A DNA stretch of 64,000 bases from contig JAANDG010000037.1 of the NCBI GenBank assembly GCA_036852015.1, positions 1 to 64,000 of the forward strand. Reading direction: 5' to 3'. This DNA is from Pelodera strongyloides (lineage: Eukaryota; Nematoda; Chromadorea; Rhabditida; Rhabditidae). The notes below the pieces were generated by a model. The model did no database searches and was not told the origin of the DNA. It saw only the letters and a program-made list of their open reading frames with translations. The position numbers and the translations under genes are program-made. Below, in pieces: positions 9,205-21,700 of this stretch. Position 1 is the first letter of the stretch, and every line of letters starts with the position of its first letter.

Positions 9205-12200
9205 TTATTTCTTTTCCTCCTCCTTGCTCTCCTCCTTCTCTTTTTTGCTCTTTCCTTCTTCTTCTTTCTAGAATAATACAGATTATTTGAATTCTGAGGG
9301 TTGTAGTTTGTAGTTTCTAACTTACACAATTTGTTTTCACATTTGGAGTTTCCCATTTATGGAATTTAACTACAGGATTAAAAGTTTAATCTTTTTAATC
9401 CTGCAAATTGCACCTCCCGCACTGTGATCCGGAGCTTGCGCTTTATAGAGTTTAAGTTTGTACGTTTGTAGTATGGAGTATGGAGTTTCATATGGTTTAT
9501 GCGAAAAATAAGTGAGGGAATTTATCATTTATTATCTCCCTCTCTCTCTCACCTTTTCTGCCTTGGATTTGGTGTCCTTCTTATCTGTCTTTTCATCTTT
9601 TTCTTCTTTATCATCCTTTTTATCTTCATCCTTTGATTCTTTACCCGTTTTCCCGTCACCTTCGGCAGGTTTGTCATCCTGCAGAAACGCTTGTTATGCT
9701 AATTTTGAATTGTAATTGGTGTGGCCTTGGGGACATGTACCCCGGAATGAGGTGACTATCACGTGCTTAGTGGAAGTTTCATTCATTACGAATATAATGT
9801 TTTACACTAATAAACTTTTCTAAAGAACCAGATACCACCAGATACCGAATGAGCGATGTAATGCGCCCAAAACAAACCTTCTTATCCTCCTTCTTTTCTT
9901 CCTTCTTTTCATCCTTCTTCTCTTCCTTCTTCTCTTCTTTCTTTTCCTCTTTCTTTTCCTCTTTCTTTTCTTCTTTCTTTTCCTCCTTTTTCTCTTCCAC
10001 CTGGTCATCCCATGTTTCCCAGTCGTATGGAAACTCCTAAGAAATTATTGTTTCGGTTAAAGAATCCAAATTCGAAAGGGTAATTGTATACCTTATAAGC
10101 AAATACACCACGGAAGCGTGTTCCTTTATTCGAGTAGTTCAATATAACATAACATATAGTCATATAATATAACATAACATATAACATAACATTGTCAATC
10201 ACCAAAACCGACCGGGCATTTGGTGGTCTTCAGCGCGTCTTTCAACAGAGCGTAAATCGCCTCGTAATCGGGTGCATCGAAGAATTTTCCCTAAGTGAAT
10301 ATATTATTAAACACATGTTTGTTTGTATGTACATACAATGGGACCTCACGCAAGTTTTATGAAATACTGTGCGTAACATCATATCTACCCATGTAAGACA
10401 ATTGCGTTTTCAATTCGACAGTTTTATTTACTTTTATTTAGCCGAACACTCACTTTGTCTAATACAGGGAATATGTCCATGAATTGCCGAGGGCAGCCAC
10501 CAAACAGACACTTGTAACGATCCTGAGAAATACTCTTTAAAGTTAAATTATTCAACATCCCTTTACATGCTATACTTTACTAGTTATATTATTAGCACCA
10601 CAGTAGTAGCACCACAGTGTGCAGATAGACACAATACTTTGTTAGTGTGACAGCTTTGATTAGCGCGTTTGTATGTCGCCCAGACACTTGCAACACCGAA
10701 TACTGTAGCAAGCCCCTCGAATACAGTATGACCTATGACCGACCTTTTTGCAGTCCTTCTTGAAGAGACCCACATCGTTGACTTCTTTCAAATTTCTCCA
10801 CGGAAGACGACCGGTCGTGATTTCAATTACCATATATAGCCAACTTTCTATGTCGTCCTGGAAAAGTCAAGATATAATCCAAAAGATCCAAACTAAAGTA
10901 ATATCTATGCACCAAATGGATTCGGTACAACGTACACGAAGAAAGTACAAACTGTACATAGCCCGACACGGGTCCCATGAGGTGTTTGAAGTAGACGGAT
11001 GTAAAATAAAAAGTAAAAAAGTTTACCTTCCTGCACTGTTCTCTTTGCACGTGACATGCGAGAGGGGCGTATTTCACAGTTCCTAAAGTACGGTAATGCG
11101 GAGGCGTATATTATATATATTTGCAGTTTTTCCCAACGTACGTAGCAAAAAATGCAACTGAACCATATACCTCTAAAGCCAGCTTTATTCCTCGGATTTC
11201 TGAGTACTCCATTGTCCTTCACGAACTTTCGAGCCATTCCAAAATCCAACATGTAAACCTAAAAATGATATTTTATAAATTAAAACTAACCCTGTGGGTC
11301 AACGCTTTGATGTGTTGCAAAGCGCTACAATTACAATAAATAGTCGGCTTTTTGGCTACCAGGAGGCTTGTTGGACATGCTGTCTTGTACCGTTACGCGG
11401 ATTTCTTTTGATATAAAGGTATGTACTTTTTTTTATCCTTATTATGCATGGGAGCAAAGCTAGTGCGGTGAATAGAAGTGAGAAGAGACAAGATATTTCC
11501 AGGAATATACAAACCCTTCGTTCTTCCTTGGCCTCCTTACGACCGACCGTGTAGTTTCCAGGCTTGATGTCGCTGAAAAACATTCGATGTCAAACTATTT
11601 ACAATTAGGTAACCTCTTATGACTAGGCACAGTCTAATTACCGATGCAGTATTCCAACATTGTGCAGGTCTTCAATAGCTTCCAGACACTGAATTCCGAC
11701 AGAAACTGCGGTCCCGATGGAGAACTTCTTACAGGGCGCACGAGCACGGAGATCCTGAAAGTAATAAACCTGAGGGTTAGGGTCAGTTCAATCCCATATC
11801 AATTCTTCTTCCAACAAAGGTCGCAAAAACACCAATAACCAGGGGCTAAATTTGCCTTCTTTCCTTTCCGAGATAGAAGCACACATGGCGTCAAAGTCGA
11901 TTATCGATTTTCTGAGCCAGCTAATAAGCGTGACAAAAATGCCAACGCTTTGGAGTCAGGGTAACAACTGAGAATTTGAAGCCGCACAAAATTGAAATAA
12001 GTTCTTTATACCTGAATACTCTTGCCGACGACAGTCATAATCACGTAGTTAAAGTTGAAAGCGTGCCCTTTGTCCATCAACTCGCAAAAGTGACGCGCCT
12101 GCAACAATTCATGGTTGTAGGTCGATCTATATGTATTTTTTTTCTTTCCATGAAGTTACATTGCATCTGAGCAACCGTTTTACGCATATTAACGAAAAAA

Positions 12201-12987
12201 AAATAAACCTATTTGAACAAATCTAACCTAAATTATCAAGAAATAAATAAATACAACCACACCTTTTTCTTCGTATTCTTCAGTTCCATCATCACGTAAA
12301 CTTCCATCTTCAGCAGACCAATCGGGTCATTTTCAGCTTCGACCTAAAAGTGAATCAAGTCTAACAAAGTTGATTTTTGCGGACCATGTTCATTTGTTTA
12401 AATCTGATCTTTTTGATGACGAAGTAATTGTCAACCGAATGCAGTTGCTAAAATGAGCCCAGTGCCAGTTTAGTTTAGCTTATTAAGATTAAGCGCACCA
12501 GCGCCAATGCATACAGCAGCCACAATCGGAGGCCGCCTGCGACAAGAAATAAAAAACTAACCTTGAGTGCGTAATTATTTCCCTTGGAGTTCCTGACCAA
12601 GTACACCGCACCGAAGGCTCCCTCTCCAAGCTTTTTGGTCACTTCAAAATCTGAGACCTGGAAACATTTGGGGTTTAAAAAGAAGGGGTAAACTTCGGTT
12701 TTTACTTGTCACCTAAATTTTCGCCACTATAAGTTTATGCAAATTAGAATTTGTTTCTAGTTCGGCTAATTTTCCTTACAAGCCTTGTAAGAAATGCAAT
12801 CTTCAAATCCTCCTAACTTTTTTTATATCTGTTTCCGACGTTTTATTTTGTCTTAACTCGGCACAGAATCGAATTCTGATTCGCGTGAGACCTTTATTTA
12901 AATCGAAAATCCGCCTAACAAGTAAAAACCGAAATTATTCCGAAAACGCACCTTTTGTCCATTTTTAAGCTGTACGAGCTCGCTCAT
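9205..12987 (-). CDS. CK1/TTBK-like Ser/Thr protein kinase with Glu/Lys-rich tail
   Basis: Fourteen exons, in coding order 12952-12987, 12562-12657, 12263-12343, 12012-12098, 11642-11754, 11515-11572, 11171-11258, 11027-11082, 10744-10857, 10454-10522, 10213-10290, 9878-10036, 9553-9678, 9205-9267; 407 residues. Kinase landmarks: Gly loop GEGAFGAVYLV, the Lys of YALK, catalytic loop LHRDIKPGN, metal-binding LDFGMARKF and substrate-loop GTVKYAPLACHVQREQCRK, typical of the CK1 branch and its worm tau-tubulin-kinase-like expansion (many of which are sperm-enriched in Caenorhabditis). All key catalytic residues are present. After EFPYDWETWDDQVEE the protein becomes a low-complexity EEKK run for about 110 residues, absent from the second kinase at 43855. 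Ends in TAA at 9205-9207. Confidence 0.9.
9878..10005 (-). repeat. in-frame EEKK-coding microsatellite
   Basis: A 15-bp-type purine-rich repeat within exon 12 of the kinase encodes repeated EEKK. The sense strand is GAA/AAG-rich; the complementary strand gives an artefactual Phe/Ser frame. Confidence 0.8.
10139..10195. repeat. AT-rich ATAACATAACAT microsatellite
   Basis: Repeated AACATAACATATA units in an intron of the kinase gene. Confidence 0.7.
12693..12935. repeat. inverted-repeat element, family H, copy 1
   Basis: Termini CTTCGGTTTTTACTTGT and ACAAGTAAAAACCGAA are mirror images. The core (CTCCTAACTTTTTTTATATC..TTTCCGACG) resembles that at 30973-31270. Lies in kinase intron 1. Confidence 0.65.
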
Positions 12988-13213
12988 TGAGATTGATTCA
13001 AACAATCAAAGGCAGAAAAGTAGGAAATAAAGGTGGCCATTCGGAGGGGGACTTTTATACACAGAATCACCTTCTAATTTTATTCTATTCGAATTCGCCT
13101 ATATTTATAGCAGTAACTTGCAGTTTTGAATGTGAGTTTCAACTTTTCAACTATCTCGTCCAAAGACTCATATAGATGATGTCCTACCTAAAAGTCACTA
13201 GAAGGCTCATTCA

Positions 13214-13478
13214 AAACCTGCAGAACTTGTCATATTTGAAGCAGCATCGTGTAGAGGCTCCTGCAACTACGTCGCAAGCGCATTCTGTCGTTGTCAAATA
13301 GATTGCTTTCAAATCACGGTCCTGTTAAATTGAACAACATTCTGTTTTTGAAAAGCATGTTGCACGCTGTATTTGAGAATATATGTAGACCATGCCAGGC
13401 ACGACCCCGTTTCCACCTTCGTAAACGAGGATTCTACGGTGCTCTTCAAATATGACAATGTTCTGCTGGTTTTTAAAG
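13214..13478. repeat. imperfect palindrome between genes
   Basis: AACCTGCAGAACTTGTCATATTTGAAG at the left is mirrored by CTTCAAATATGACAATGTTCTGCTGGTT at the right. The rest of 12988-13800 shows no gene. Confidence 0.6.
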
Positions 13479-13800
13479 AGGAATAGCCATAAACAACTAA
13501 ATGCCTACCGTTATCTCTACTGGAAATGAGTCACTATGCGGAAAAATACCTCTCACTGCCTATTTTACGATGTTTGATTCCTTTTTATTTGTAAGCATTC
13601 TCTTTGTTGAAGGGTCAATTTTCTGTATATTTATTATAGTTTTTTTTTTAAAGTTTACGCCTTCGCCTTCAGCTATATAGCATAGCGCCGTTGCAGATGT
13701 GTAATTTATAATGAAAGTACCATGTGATAGATAAATTTCTTTCAATAAAGGCTGATTTATAGAATGGGAGCCTTTCAATCAACAAGTAGAAGTATTCAAA

Positions 13801-15084
13801 ATGAAAGGGACATCGAAGCGATTAGGTTTGTTGTTGATTTATTATTTTAAAAAATAAGATTAACATAAATTTATTTGTTTATTTACACTAAGATCACTAT
13901 TGTAATTGTTTTCAACATAAATAACTATATTTTAATATTTCAGGACTGCGGCTGCTCAAAAACGGGCTCCTCGCATAAAACTCCAAAACTTGGAATGTTT
14001 TCATTGTGGTCAACAATGCCACATATATTGGAGTAGAGAAGAGACCCTCAATTATCCACAATATTGCACTAAATGTTTGAATATTTTCTGTGGAAAGTGC
14101 TCTTGGGAATCGCGATTTCACAGGCCAAAGCTTAAACTTCTCTCTGAAGAAAACCATGAACACCATCTAATGGAGCACTCAAGTGTATACAATATGGCCT
14201 ATGTTCTCGAGCTTGTTCCCCAGGACGAGTTGAAGTATTTGGACTCCGAATATTGGGGCCAGTTTTGCCTAACCGACTCATCAGACTTCAGGGATTCTTC
14301 ACATTTGGAACCCAGACTGAAGGCCTGCTTGAAGGAGTTAGAGCCATTTATTCATAATTCGCCTCAAAAAGAGGCAAAGACCAAAGAAACTGTAAAACTT
14401 CCGATCCTCAAATGCTCCGAGTGCTCCCGAGAATTGAATTTTTACAATCCTCCCGAACTTTTTGCCAGTGGAAATATCAAAGGAAGGAATTGTTGTGCTG
14501 GGAGTGCAACTCGCTTTAGAATAAAAATAAATTTCTTTGAATTTTTGAAATTCTCGGAGATTGTTTCTCACGTGACGGATTTGGAAGCGATTACGTATGA
14601 AGAATGGACTCCATTGAAATGTACACTATGTTTGGTACCCTTCTCAGAAACAGAAGATACACTACCAAAGGTAAGGCTATAACATTTACGTGCATTGGGG
14701 AAGGTCTGGAATTTTGAAATAGTTAATATAAGGCCACTCAGATTGTATCCATTGAGCTTCAATGTTGTAACCATATTCAGCCTTTGGATTAATCATTGTT
14801 GCATATTGCACGCTTTTGTTTTCATGTTGTATTTTCCGTGCTCACATTGTGTACAATATATGAAATGTTCATTGTTTAATCTTTACATTTATCTAATCTT
14901 TAAAATAGCTTTATCTTTACATTTAATTTATTTCTTTCAGTTGCATCCGCCCTGCATGACTGTGAGATGTGCTTCTTGCTTCGCTAATATGAAATGCTGT
15001 AACGAATTCAAAAATGACGTCCATCTTATTACACTGCCCTCATTGGTCGACTCAGTCAAACAAATTACAAAGATAATAAAGTAA
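13801..15084 (+). CDS. cysteine-rich, probably zinc-binding protein of unknown function
   Basis: Exon 1 (13801-13829 or 13832, short and uncertain), then 13944-14670 and 14941-15084, which join cleanly in phase 0; roughly 300 residues. Paired CxxC motifs are arranged as CFHCGQQC..YCTKCLNIFCGKC near the N-terminus, CSECSREL in the middle, and CTLC..CMTVRCASCFANMKCC at the C-terminus, suggesting two or three zinc clusters (treble-clef or RING-like), with no exact match to a family I know. The exon 1 donor (GTTGTT or GTTGAT) is weak; another upstream exon is possible. Convergent with the minus-strand membrane-protein gene, whose stop is 150 bp away. Confidence 0.7.
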
Positions 15085-15233
15085 TTTCTTTCAACCGAAT
15101 GTTCTCTATAGTATGTTTCGAAATACCGCGTTCACGAAAGTGACTGAACGTCAAAAATTTAGTTTATTTTTATCCACAATCACTGTTAAAAATTGTGTCC
15201 AATTCCAATGTGCCTCCACGTCCATAGAATACA

Positions 15234-18203
15234 TCACTGATAACCGCTGTGTTCCTGAAAGTTAGTTATTAAACCGTTCAGTACCATAGTTTTCAATTTT
15301 CCATATATTTGAAAAAATTTGGAATTCTCCTACCTGTTCTGGGTGGTTATTATATATCCCTTTGTATTTCCCTTCTGAAGGAGGACCGAAGTCGGGCATT
15401 TCCGCAATTCGCTGAAACTCATTTTTCTGTACATCATTCGTCAAATGGTCAAATCACACACATGACATGGAAACTTGAAAACAAATGATTCTTTTTTTGT
15501 TTCCGGGTATTAGTTGTCCCACATACGTATAAGAAACGCCGCCAAAAACACCCCGTATATTCCGTAGCAGAATTTGCTGGTAATCGCGTACATTAGAAAC
15601 TGCTACCATATTTAAATTTTACCCCTTGGTCTTGATTGACCCTGTTTTCGTGTGGATGTTGATGATTGTTGTCTTCATAATTATGAACTTCAACATCACA
15701 CTCAACTGAATTATCTTCCAAAGGTGGGCCAACAGAAGGCATTTCAGCAAAATTCTGAAATACGTTCATAAACATAAAAAATACATAACTCTGTACACCA
15801 ACCTGCTCTTTTCTACAGCCAGCGTTTAGAAAAATTCCACAACCTTTTTTTCTCCACTCTCTGATATATACTAATTTCTTTCATATTGAAGTGTTTTAAA
15901 CTAACCATGTCTACATTACCGACCGCATTTGGCGGTAACGTATGTGGCATTGTCGGTTGCTGGAAAATAATCATATTATTTGGAAAGTAGAAGGTTCATT
16001 TTGAAACTATAATAGTAGAAAAACAATCGTATGGCTTTCCCAATGTAGGGTAATTCTCCTCCATCAAAAAAAGATTACATCGCTTACCATTCTATTCGCT
16101 CCGTTACGACCGAATGCCGGGGCCTGAAATACATTTTCACATAACATGAAGCAAGAAAAGACTAGGAAAACCCAATGGTTTTCTATGTACGGAATGAAAA
16201 CAAATAACCCACAGAAATAAACGAAATTCAGAATTTTCTTAACATCGTTCAAGAAAAAAAAGTAATTGAAGAAAACAAACTTGATATCCAGATGAATCGG
16301 GCGCTTCGTAGCCATCCGCTGGCCCTACATAATCATTCGATTGAACTTCATCCTCTTTAATGAAAGGATTTGCCCTCTTTTTAGATTTTGTCACGTACTG
16401 AAATCGGATTCTATTCTCAAAAACAAACATAAAACAATATCGCATGTTAAATAAAACTATTATTGGAATCCATAGCCATAGCCCACACAGAGAGTTCCCA
16501 AGCGTTATTAAAACAACCAGACGGCTACGCCGCCTGAAGGCGTCTTTCCATGCTTATGAGACGTCTGTAACGTACAGACGTTGAAAAAAGTCAACCACAA
16601 AGTTGATCTTTTGCATAATGAGCTTCGAGTTCCACCCTTTTTATACTGCGGAACATTTTATTCTAATTTAACTTCCGTAACGCACAGGGTGCTAACCTAA
16701 CGCACACTTCAGTTACTCTTTTATATAATAAGATCATTAACCTTTCTCCAATATGCGAGTACAAATAAGTTGGCAACTAGTTCGATGATGGAAGCTTCCA
16801 AAGAAGGCGGAGTCTTATGCCTGGGAAGCGAGAGGTTCGATTGCTCTTAAAATATCGGCATTAAAGCGAAATGCTAGCCCCTTTGGAAAATTTGCATATG
16901 ATACGCAAATCCTATATATCCTATGCCAATTTTGTACGATTGCCGTGGACGATCGTACAAAATTAGCATAGGATACATAGGATTCGCTTATCACATGCAA
17001 ATTTTCCAAAGGGGCTAGCATTTCGCTTTAATTATAATAGTGCTGCGCGAAGGATATATTTCTGTTTTTGAGATTTTCTAATGTAAACCATGGACGAAAG
17101 TGACTTGCCCAATGCCAGTCCTATTCCATACAAAGCCCATGGGATAGCAGGAAGCGACTGAAATATAAATAATTCTATTTCTGAGTTATAAAGACTTTTG
17201 CAAAACACAATCAGGAACTCGTCGCCCATTTTGCTTGCAATTAGGACATCTGAAGTCCGCACAGCTTTGATCATTCTATTGCATAAAGGATCACTCTTGT
17301 GGCACAGAATATTTATTAATACTATAATTAGTTTGCATCGTTTATATATTTATTAAGGTTTCCCACCTGCCCGATTATAACTGCTATTGAGGCTTGATGT
17401 CTACGTCCAGATCTCGTCAGAGAATTGTTGATTATGAGAGTATTCAGAATCCAACCAATCCAAATAAAGAATAAGCCAACCCACTCTGAAATATGTGGTA
17501 CCTTGTACACCGAAGATAGCGAGTACTTGTGAATGTCTGTGTCGTTTCACAACAGGTATATGTTTATTTGACTGGATAACCTCTGGTCCTTGTTTATTTC
17601 GTCTTTACACATACAACTTTGTGGGTTTTTTTTTTCAAAGAGTATAATAAAGAATATTTTAAAGAGTAAGAGTATCACATTTTTATCTAATATTCTCACC
17701 CATGGCCAAATATTTCGAAGGAGATTTGGTTGTTGGTCTTCTGATCATATCTGTTATTGTATATGCAACACAACCTCCCTGCACCATGGGGAAAAGGGTA
17801 CAAATGATGTGTTTCATTAATTGAGCTTGTAAGGTTGACTCGCGGAAACGCAGCGTTCTCTAAAATTATCTGTCACAGTTGCAGTGAGCTTTCTATTTTT
17901 ATGAGGAAGGGAGTAATTAACTTTTGTCATTGTTTGCCTTCTTTTAAAGGATCGCAGTCACTCCAAAATCATCATTTTGCTTCGAGTTTACTTGAATTCT
18001 TTGAATGAGTTGGAATTCAAATTATTCGGTTTTGGTAAAGTATTTGTCTCTATTCTTTACTAAATACAAGTAAACTCGAAGAAAAACGACGATTTTGTAG
18101 TGACTGCGATCCTTTAAGTAAATAATAAATGAAGTAAAGAACGAGATAAAAAAACACTAACCGCAAGTCCTTCATACTTTTTATCGGTATTATCGTTGCT
18201 CAT
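15234..18203 (-). CDS. multi-pass membrane protein with Pro/Met-rich tail, gene 2, left copy
   Basis: Exons 18162-18203, 17700-17859, 17367-17485, 17109-17157, 16742-16845, 16281-16397, 16088-16123, 15906-15959, 15623-15754, 15334-15411, 15234-15254; 303 residues, all phases closing. Four hydrophobic segments (HIICTLFPMVQGG.., GLFFIWIGWILNTLII, ASIAVII..LPAIPWALYGIGLAL, IIELVANLFVLAYW) precede a basic SKKRANPF stretch and a cytoplasmic-type tail with repeated motifs: DYVGPADGYEAPDSSGYQ, MPHTLPPN, NFAEMPSVGPPLED and RIAEMPDFGPPSEG. Exon 4 appears to end at a GC donor (GCAAGT). Family not recognised. A near-identical structure lies at 38956-41579 on the other strand, and the gene is a diverged relative of its upstream neighbour at 18755-21891. 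Neighbourhood suggests sperm expression (inference). Confidence 0.85.
16506..16737 (+). repeat. dispersed repeat D, copy in membrane gene 2
   Basis: Starts CCAGACGGCTACGCCGCC, ends TTACTCTTTTATATAATAAG. Its end abuts the donor of the exon ending at 16742 (minus-strand gene), so only about 5 intronic bases separate donor and repeat. Absent from the paralogous intron at 40060-40267. Confidence 0.8.
16861..17031. repeat. TTAA palindromic element, family B, copy 1
   Basis: TTAAAGCGAAATGCTAGCCC to mirror GGGGCTAGCATTTCGCTTTAA; perfect TTAA ends. In an intron of membrane gene 2, about 15 bp from the next exon's acceptor. Confidence 0.9.
17944..18117. repeat. TTAA palindromic element, GGATCGCAGTCACT family
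   Basis: TTAAAGGATCGCAGTCACT at the left, AGTGACTGCGATCCTTTAA at the right, with CAAGTAAACTCGAAG arms within. Lies in intron 1 of membrane gene 2; not in the paralog. Confidence 0.85.
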
Positions 18204-18592
18204 TTGGCTTATAATTGATTGTGAGAAGTAGAAGTGATAAAGAAAAAGAACACGCACAAACTTGAATAGATTGTTTTTTACTTGAATGTATTTACAACTA
18301 AGCGTAAGTATCATAATGTAAGACTAAGGGAATTTGATGGGCACAAAGATAAACGTATGACGAAAATACGTCTGATAATATCGCAAATAATAAAACACAA
18401 CACAAAATGTTTTATTTCAATTTCAATACGTCAATACTATGTTTGTCATTGGAAATCGCCTGTCGCATTTGTGTTCTTCTTTTCATAATTGAACCGTATT
18501 GTTTGGCCTGAAAGTCTAAAAAAAAGACATTTTTAGGAAACATCTTTTAGGAAGAATATGTATTGAAGAGCTTGCATAACTCATAGGTCATA

Positions 18593-18717
18593 TTCACCAC
18601 TCCGATTCCCTCGGGGAAATATTCCCTGGGAACAGAAAATAGCACTCTAAAGTGAGACACGCAGAGAAAAAGAAGGGGAATTCCCCATAAGGAATTGAGA
18701 GGTGAATATGGGTCTCA
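18593..18717. repeat. inverted-repeat element, family G, copy 1
   Basis: CATATTCACCACTCCGATTC ... GAGAGGTGAATATG. Near-identical to 46244-46365. Located between the two membrane-protein genes. Confidence 0.75.
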
Positions 18718-18754
18718 TGATCCTCGTACCAAGTCTTCTGCGTTGACTTTGGTG

Positions 18755-21700
18755 TTAGACGTTTATCATCTCTTCTTCTAAAGGTGGGGCAACCAGCGGC
18801 ATTTCAATTCTTCTCAAAAATAAAATTTGCGGCAAGATCCCAAGAAAATTCAAAGTAAATACTCAAAAGATGTCGCACAAACCCTTTCCTTGTATGCAAA
18901 TATTGATTCGGCTACCTGGGTATCTTCTATTGTCGGAGGCATAGTTTCAGGCATTTGTGGTGTGTTCTAAAACGGGTGAATCTACATTTGTTAGCGCAAC
19001 AGACCTTCGTTTTGAACAATTTTGAAGCAGTAAGTAATTACTCAGGTAACTACTTACACTAACCTGTGGACCTTGGTTCCGTGTTTCTTCTGTGGATGGA
19101 TCAGATATTGTCACCTGATATGATTTTTTTGAAACGTTATTTTTTAGAGCGCGCGGTACATTTTCATATACACGCCTTCTTTTTCTATTCTTATATGAAT
19201 ATGAAAAAGTACCATTTACAAGAGGAGAAATTTACCATGTGTGAGAAATAACACTTTTTGTAGAAAATAAAATAAAACCAAACAACGCTATTTTTGTTAC
19301 GACAGCAAACCTCATTCATATTTTGGCCTGGCAATTCGTAGGGTGACAGATCGAAGAAAATACCCCCTTGATATGCGTTGTTGAACATCTTTTTATTGAG
19401 CTGAAATAACACAAAACCAAGTGAGTCAATTGAGATTAGAAATGTGCGGGATATGAAATATGGGCCATCGATTATGATATGATGGTAGCTTTGTTTTCGG
19501 CACAAATTGTTAAATAATTTGATTATATACATGACAATGCAGTTGTAAATTATATGTTGCAAAATCACGTGTCAACGCATCGGTGTGTCTAGAATTGTCA
19601 AGCTTGTAGAGCAAGCATGTCCTCGCTCATTTTCTATAATGCCGGTAAATTTTAAAGATTACGATAAATTTCACACGAATTGTAATTGGAAGCGAAACGC
19701 ACTGTTTTTTGTATACATTGAAACATTGAAACTTGAAATCCCATAATGCTTCACTCTGACACATTCCATAGCCTTATCAGCAAATATTAAAGCGAAATGC
19801 TAGCCCCGTTGGAAAATTTGCATTTGATAAGCAAATCCTTGCTAATTTTGTACGATCGTCCACGGCAATCGTACAAAATTAGCATGGGACACATAATATT
19901 TGCTTATCATATGCAAATTTTCCAAAGAAGCTAGCATTTCGCTTTAAGGTTGAACGAAAGTAAATAAAACATACCCAAAATCTGGCGTAGAGTGTGAGCG
20001 CGCATGTAAGAACGCGTTCGAGTAATCCGACTGATAGAGCGATTGCTATATCCGCGGTAACGTCGACGTCGTAAAAAGCATTTTTCGCTAAACATCTGTG
20101 AATTTGTTTTCTACGAAGGTATGTAAGTACTCTCAAAGTACAAGCCCTACATCAATAAGGTCCATCATGTACTCCGATAAATATGATAAACTGTACTCAC
20201 CTAAATTAAGCAGTAGTACAGTGATGTAAAACACGTACAAGAAAATTGGAATCAGCTAAACTAAAAGGGAACGATTAAAAGAAAACGAACATGGTTCTAT
20301 GTATGACATACTAAACGTCTAGCAAATTATTAAAAAAGGGAGTGGCTTTTCAAAATAACAAAAATGCACAAGACTGAAATCAAGGATTTTTCTGCTAACC
20401 ATGAATTGTGTGCAGTTCGGGATGAAATAATAGCTCACCTGTATAACAAATAGTGCCCATCTAACCGAACTACTATTGCTATGCTGGTTATGCAACCAAG
20501 CAAGTTTGTAGTTGGAAAAGTACGTGTTCAGGGCGTGAAAGGGAAAATTAGTAAAAATGAACATCTTTCCTGCAGAAATTAATAAACTTTTGAGTTTTTT
20601 TGACAGAATAACAGGAATTATGCGTATGTTTTTTTCATTTAAAGGGTCAGGCCTATTTCAAATGACCCCTATTTTTGATGACCCATCGGATTCTTCGTTT
20701 AAAATATAGTAGGCCGAATTTTTTTCTAATTTTCAAGCGCAAAATTCGCACACTATTCGGCAATTTACCGTGGGCAGTCATACCCAACTATTTATCGCAG
20801 TTGGCACGCCCCTTCGCGCTGGTTGGCCAATATCGCAATTGCCACGCCCAATAGAGCATATTGCCCAATTAGTGCGAAGGGGTGTGACAACTGCGATAAA
20901 TAGTTGGGTATGACTGGCAATGGCAAATTGCTGAATACTGCCTGAATTTTGCACTTGAAAATTAGAAAAATATCGTATCCTACTATATATGAAATGAAGA
21001 ATCAGATGGAATCATCAAAAATAGGGGTCATTTGAAATGGACCTGACCCTTTAAAGCGAAATACCGGTCGGTTTTTGAAACACATCGAGCGCAAGAGCAT
21101 TCTTATACAGCTTATGACCATAAATTAGAACACAACACCGAGCTAAATTCGAGTAAATTAGCCTAAGTATGACTTGGTTGTCCAGGATGCGTTTCAAAAA
21201 CCGGGAGGTATTTCGCTTTAAAATACTAACCGGCTTCCATTTCCATGTTGATCACGGGATTGTTGCGATATGCGTACATAAAAACGTACAAAATAACAGC
21301 TCCTTGTAGAACTGGGCCTATATTCCAGACAAATTGTCTTATCAAGAGCATCACAGCTAACGGTGGGTAATGCGCGATTGGATGAGGCTGAAAAGTGGGG
21401 TTTAAAGCGAAATTCCGGTCGGTTTTTGAAACACATCCGGTACACCAGCATTCTTATGCAGCCTATGCAAATGACCATAAATTCGAATAACAATCGAGCT
21501 AAATTCGAGTTAATTAGCATAAATAAGTAAGAATTCAGTTGTCCACGATGCGTTTCAAAAGCTGGCCGGTATTTCTCTTTAAAAAGGTGTAAAACTAACA
21601 AGATGAATCGGCTTCCCGAGAGCAGTTTGGCCACTGCGAGGTTTAAATTTGTTTTTCTAGGGAATGGGTTGGCATAGATGTATACATTAAATAGATAAAT

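Noticed and set aside
9849..10040. Plus-strand Phe/Ser-rich frame
   Set aside because: Antisense of the EEKK repeat in the kinase exon.
16506..16737. Family D as a Helitron
   Set aside because: No CTRR end with a preceding hairpin and no TC start; left as an unclassified dispersed repeat.
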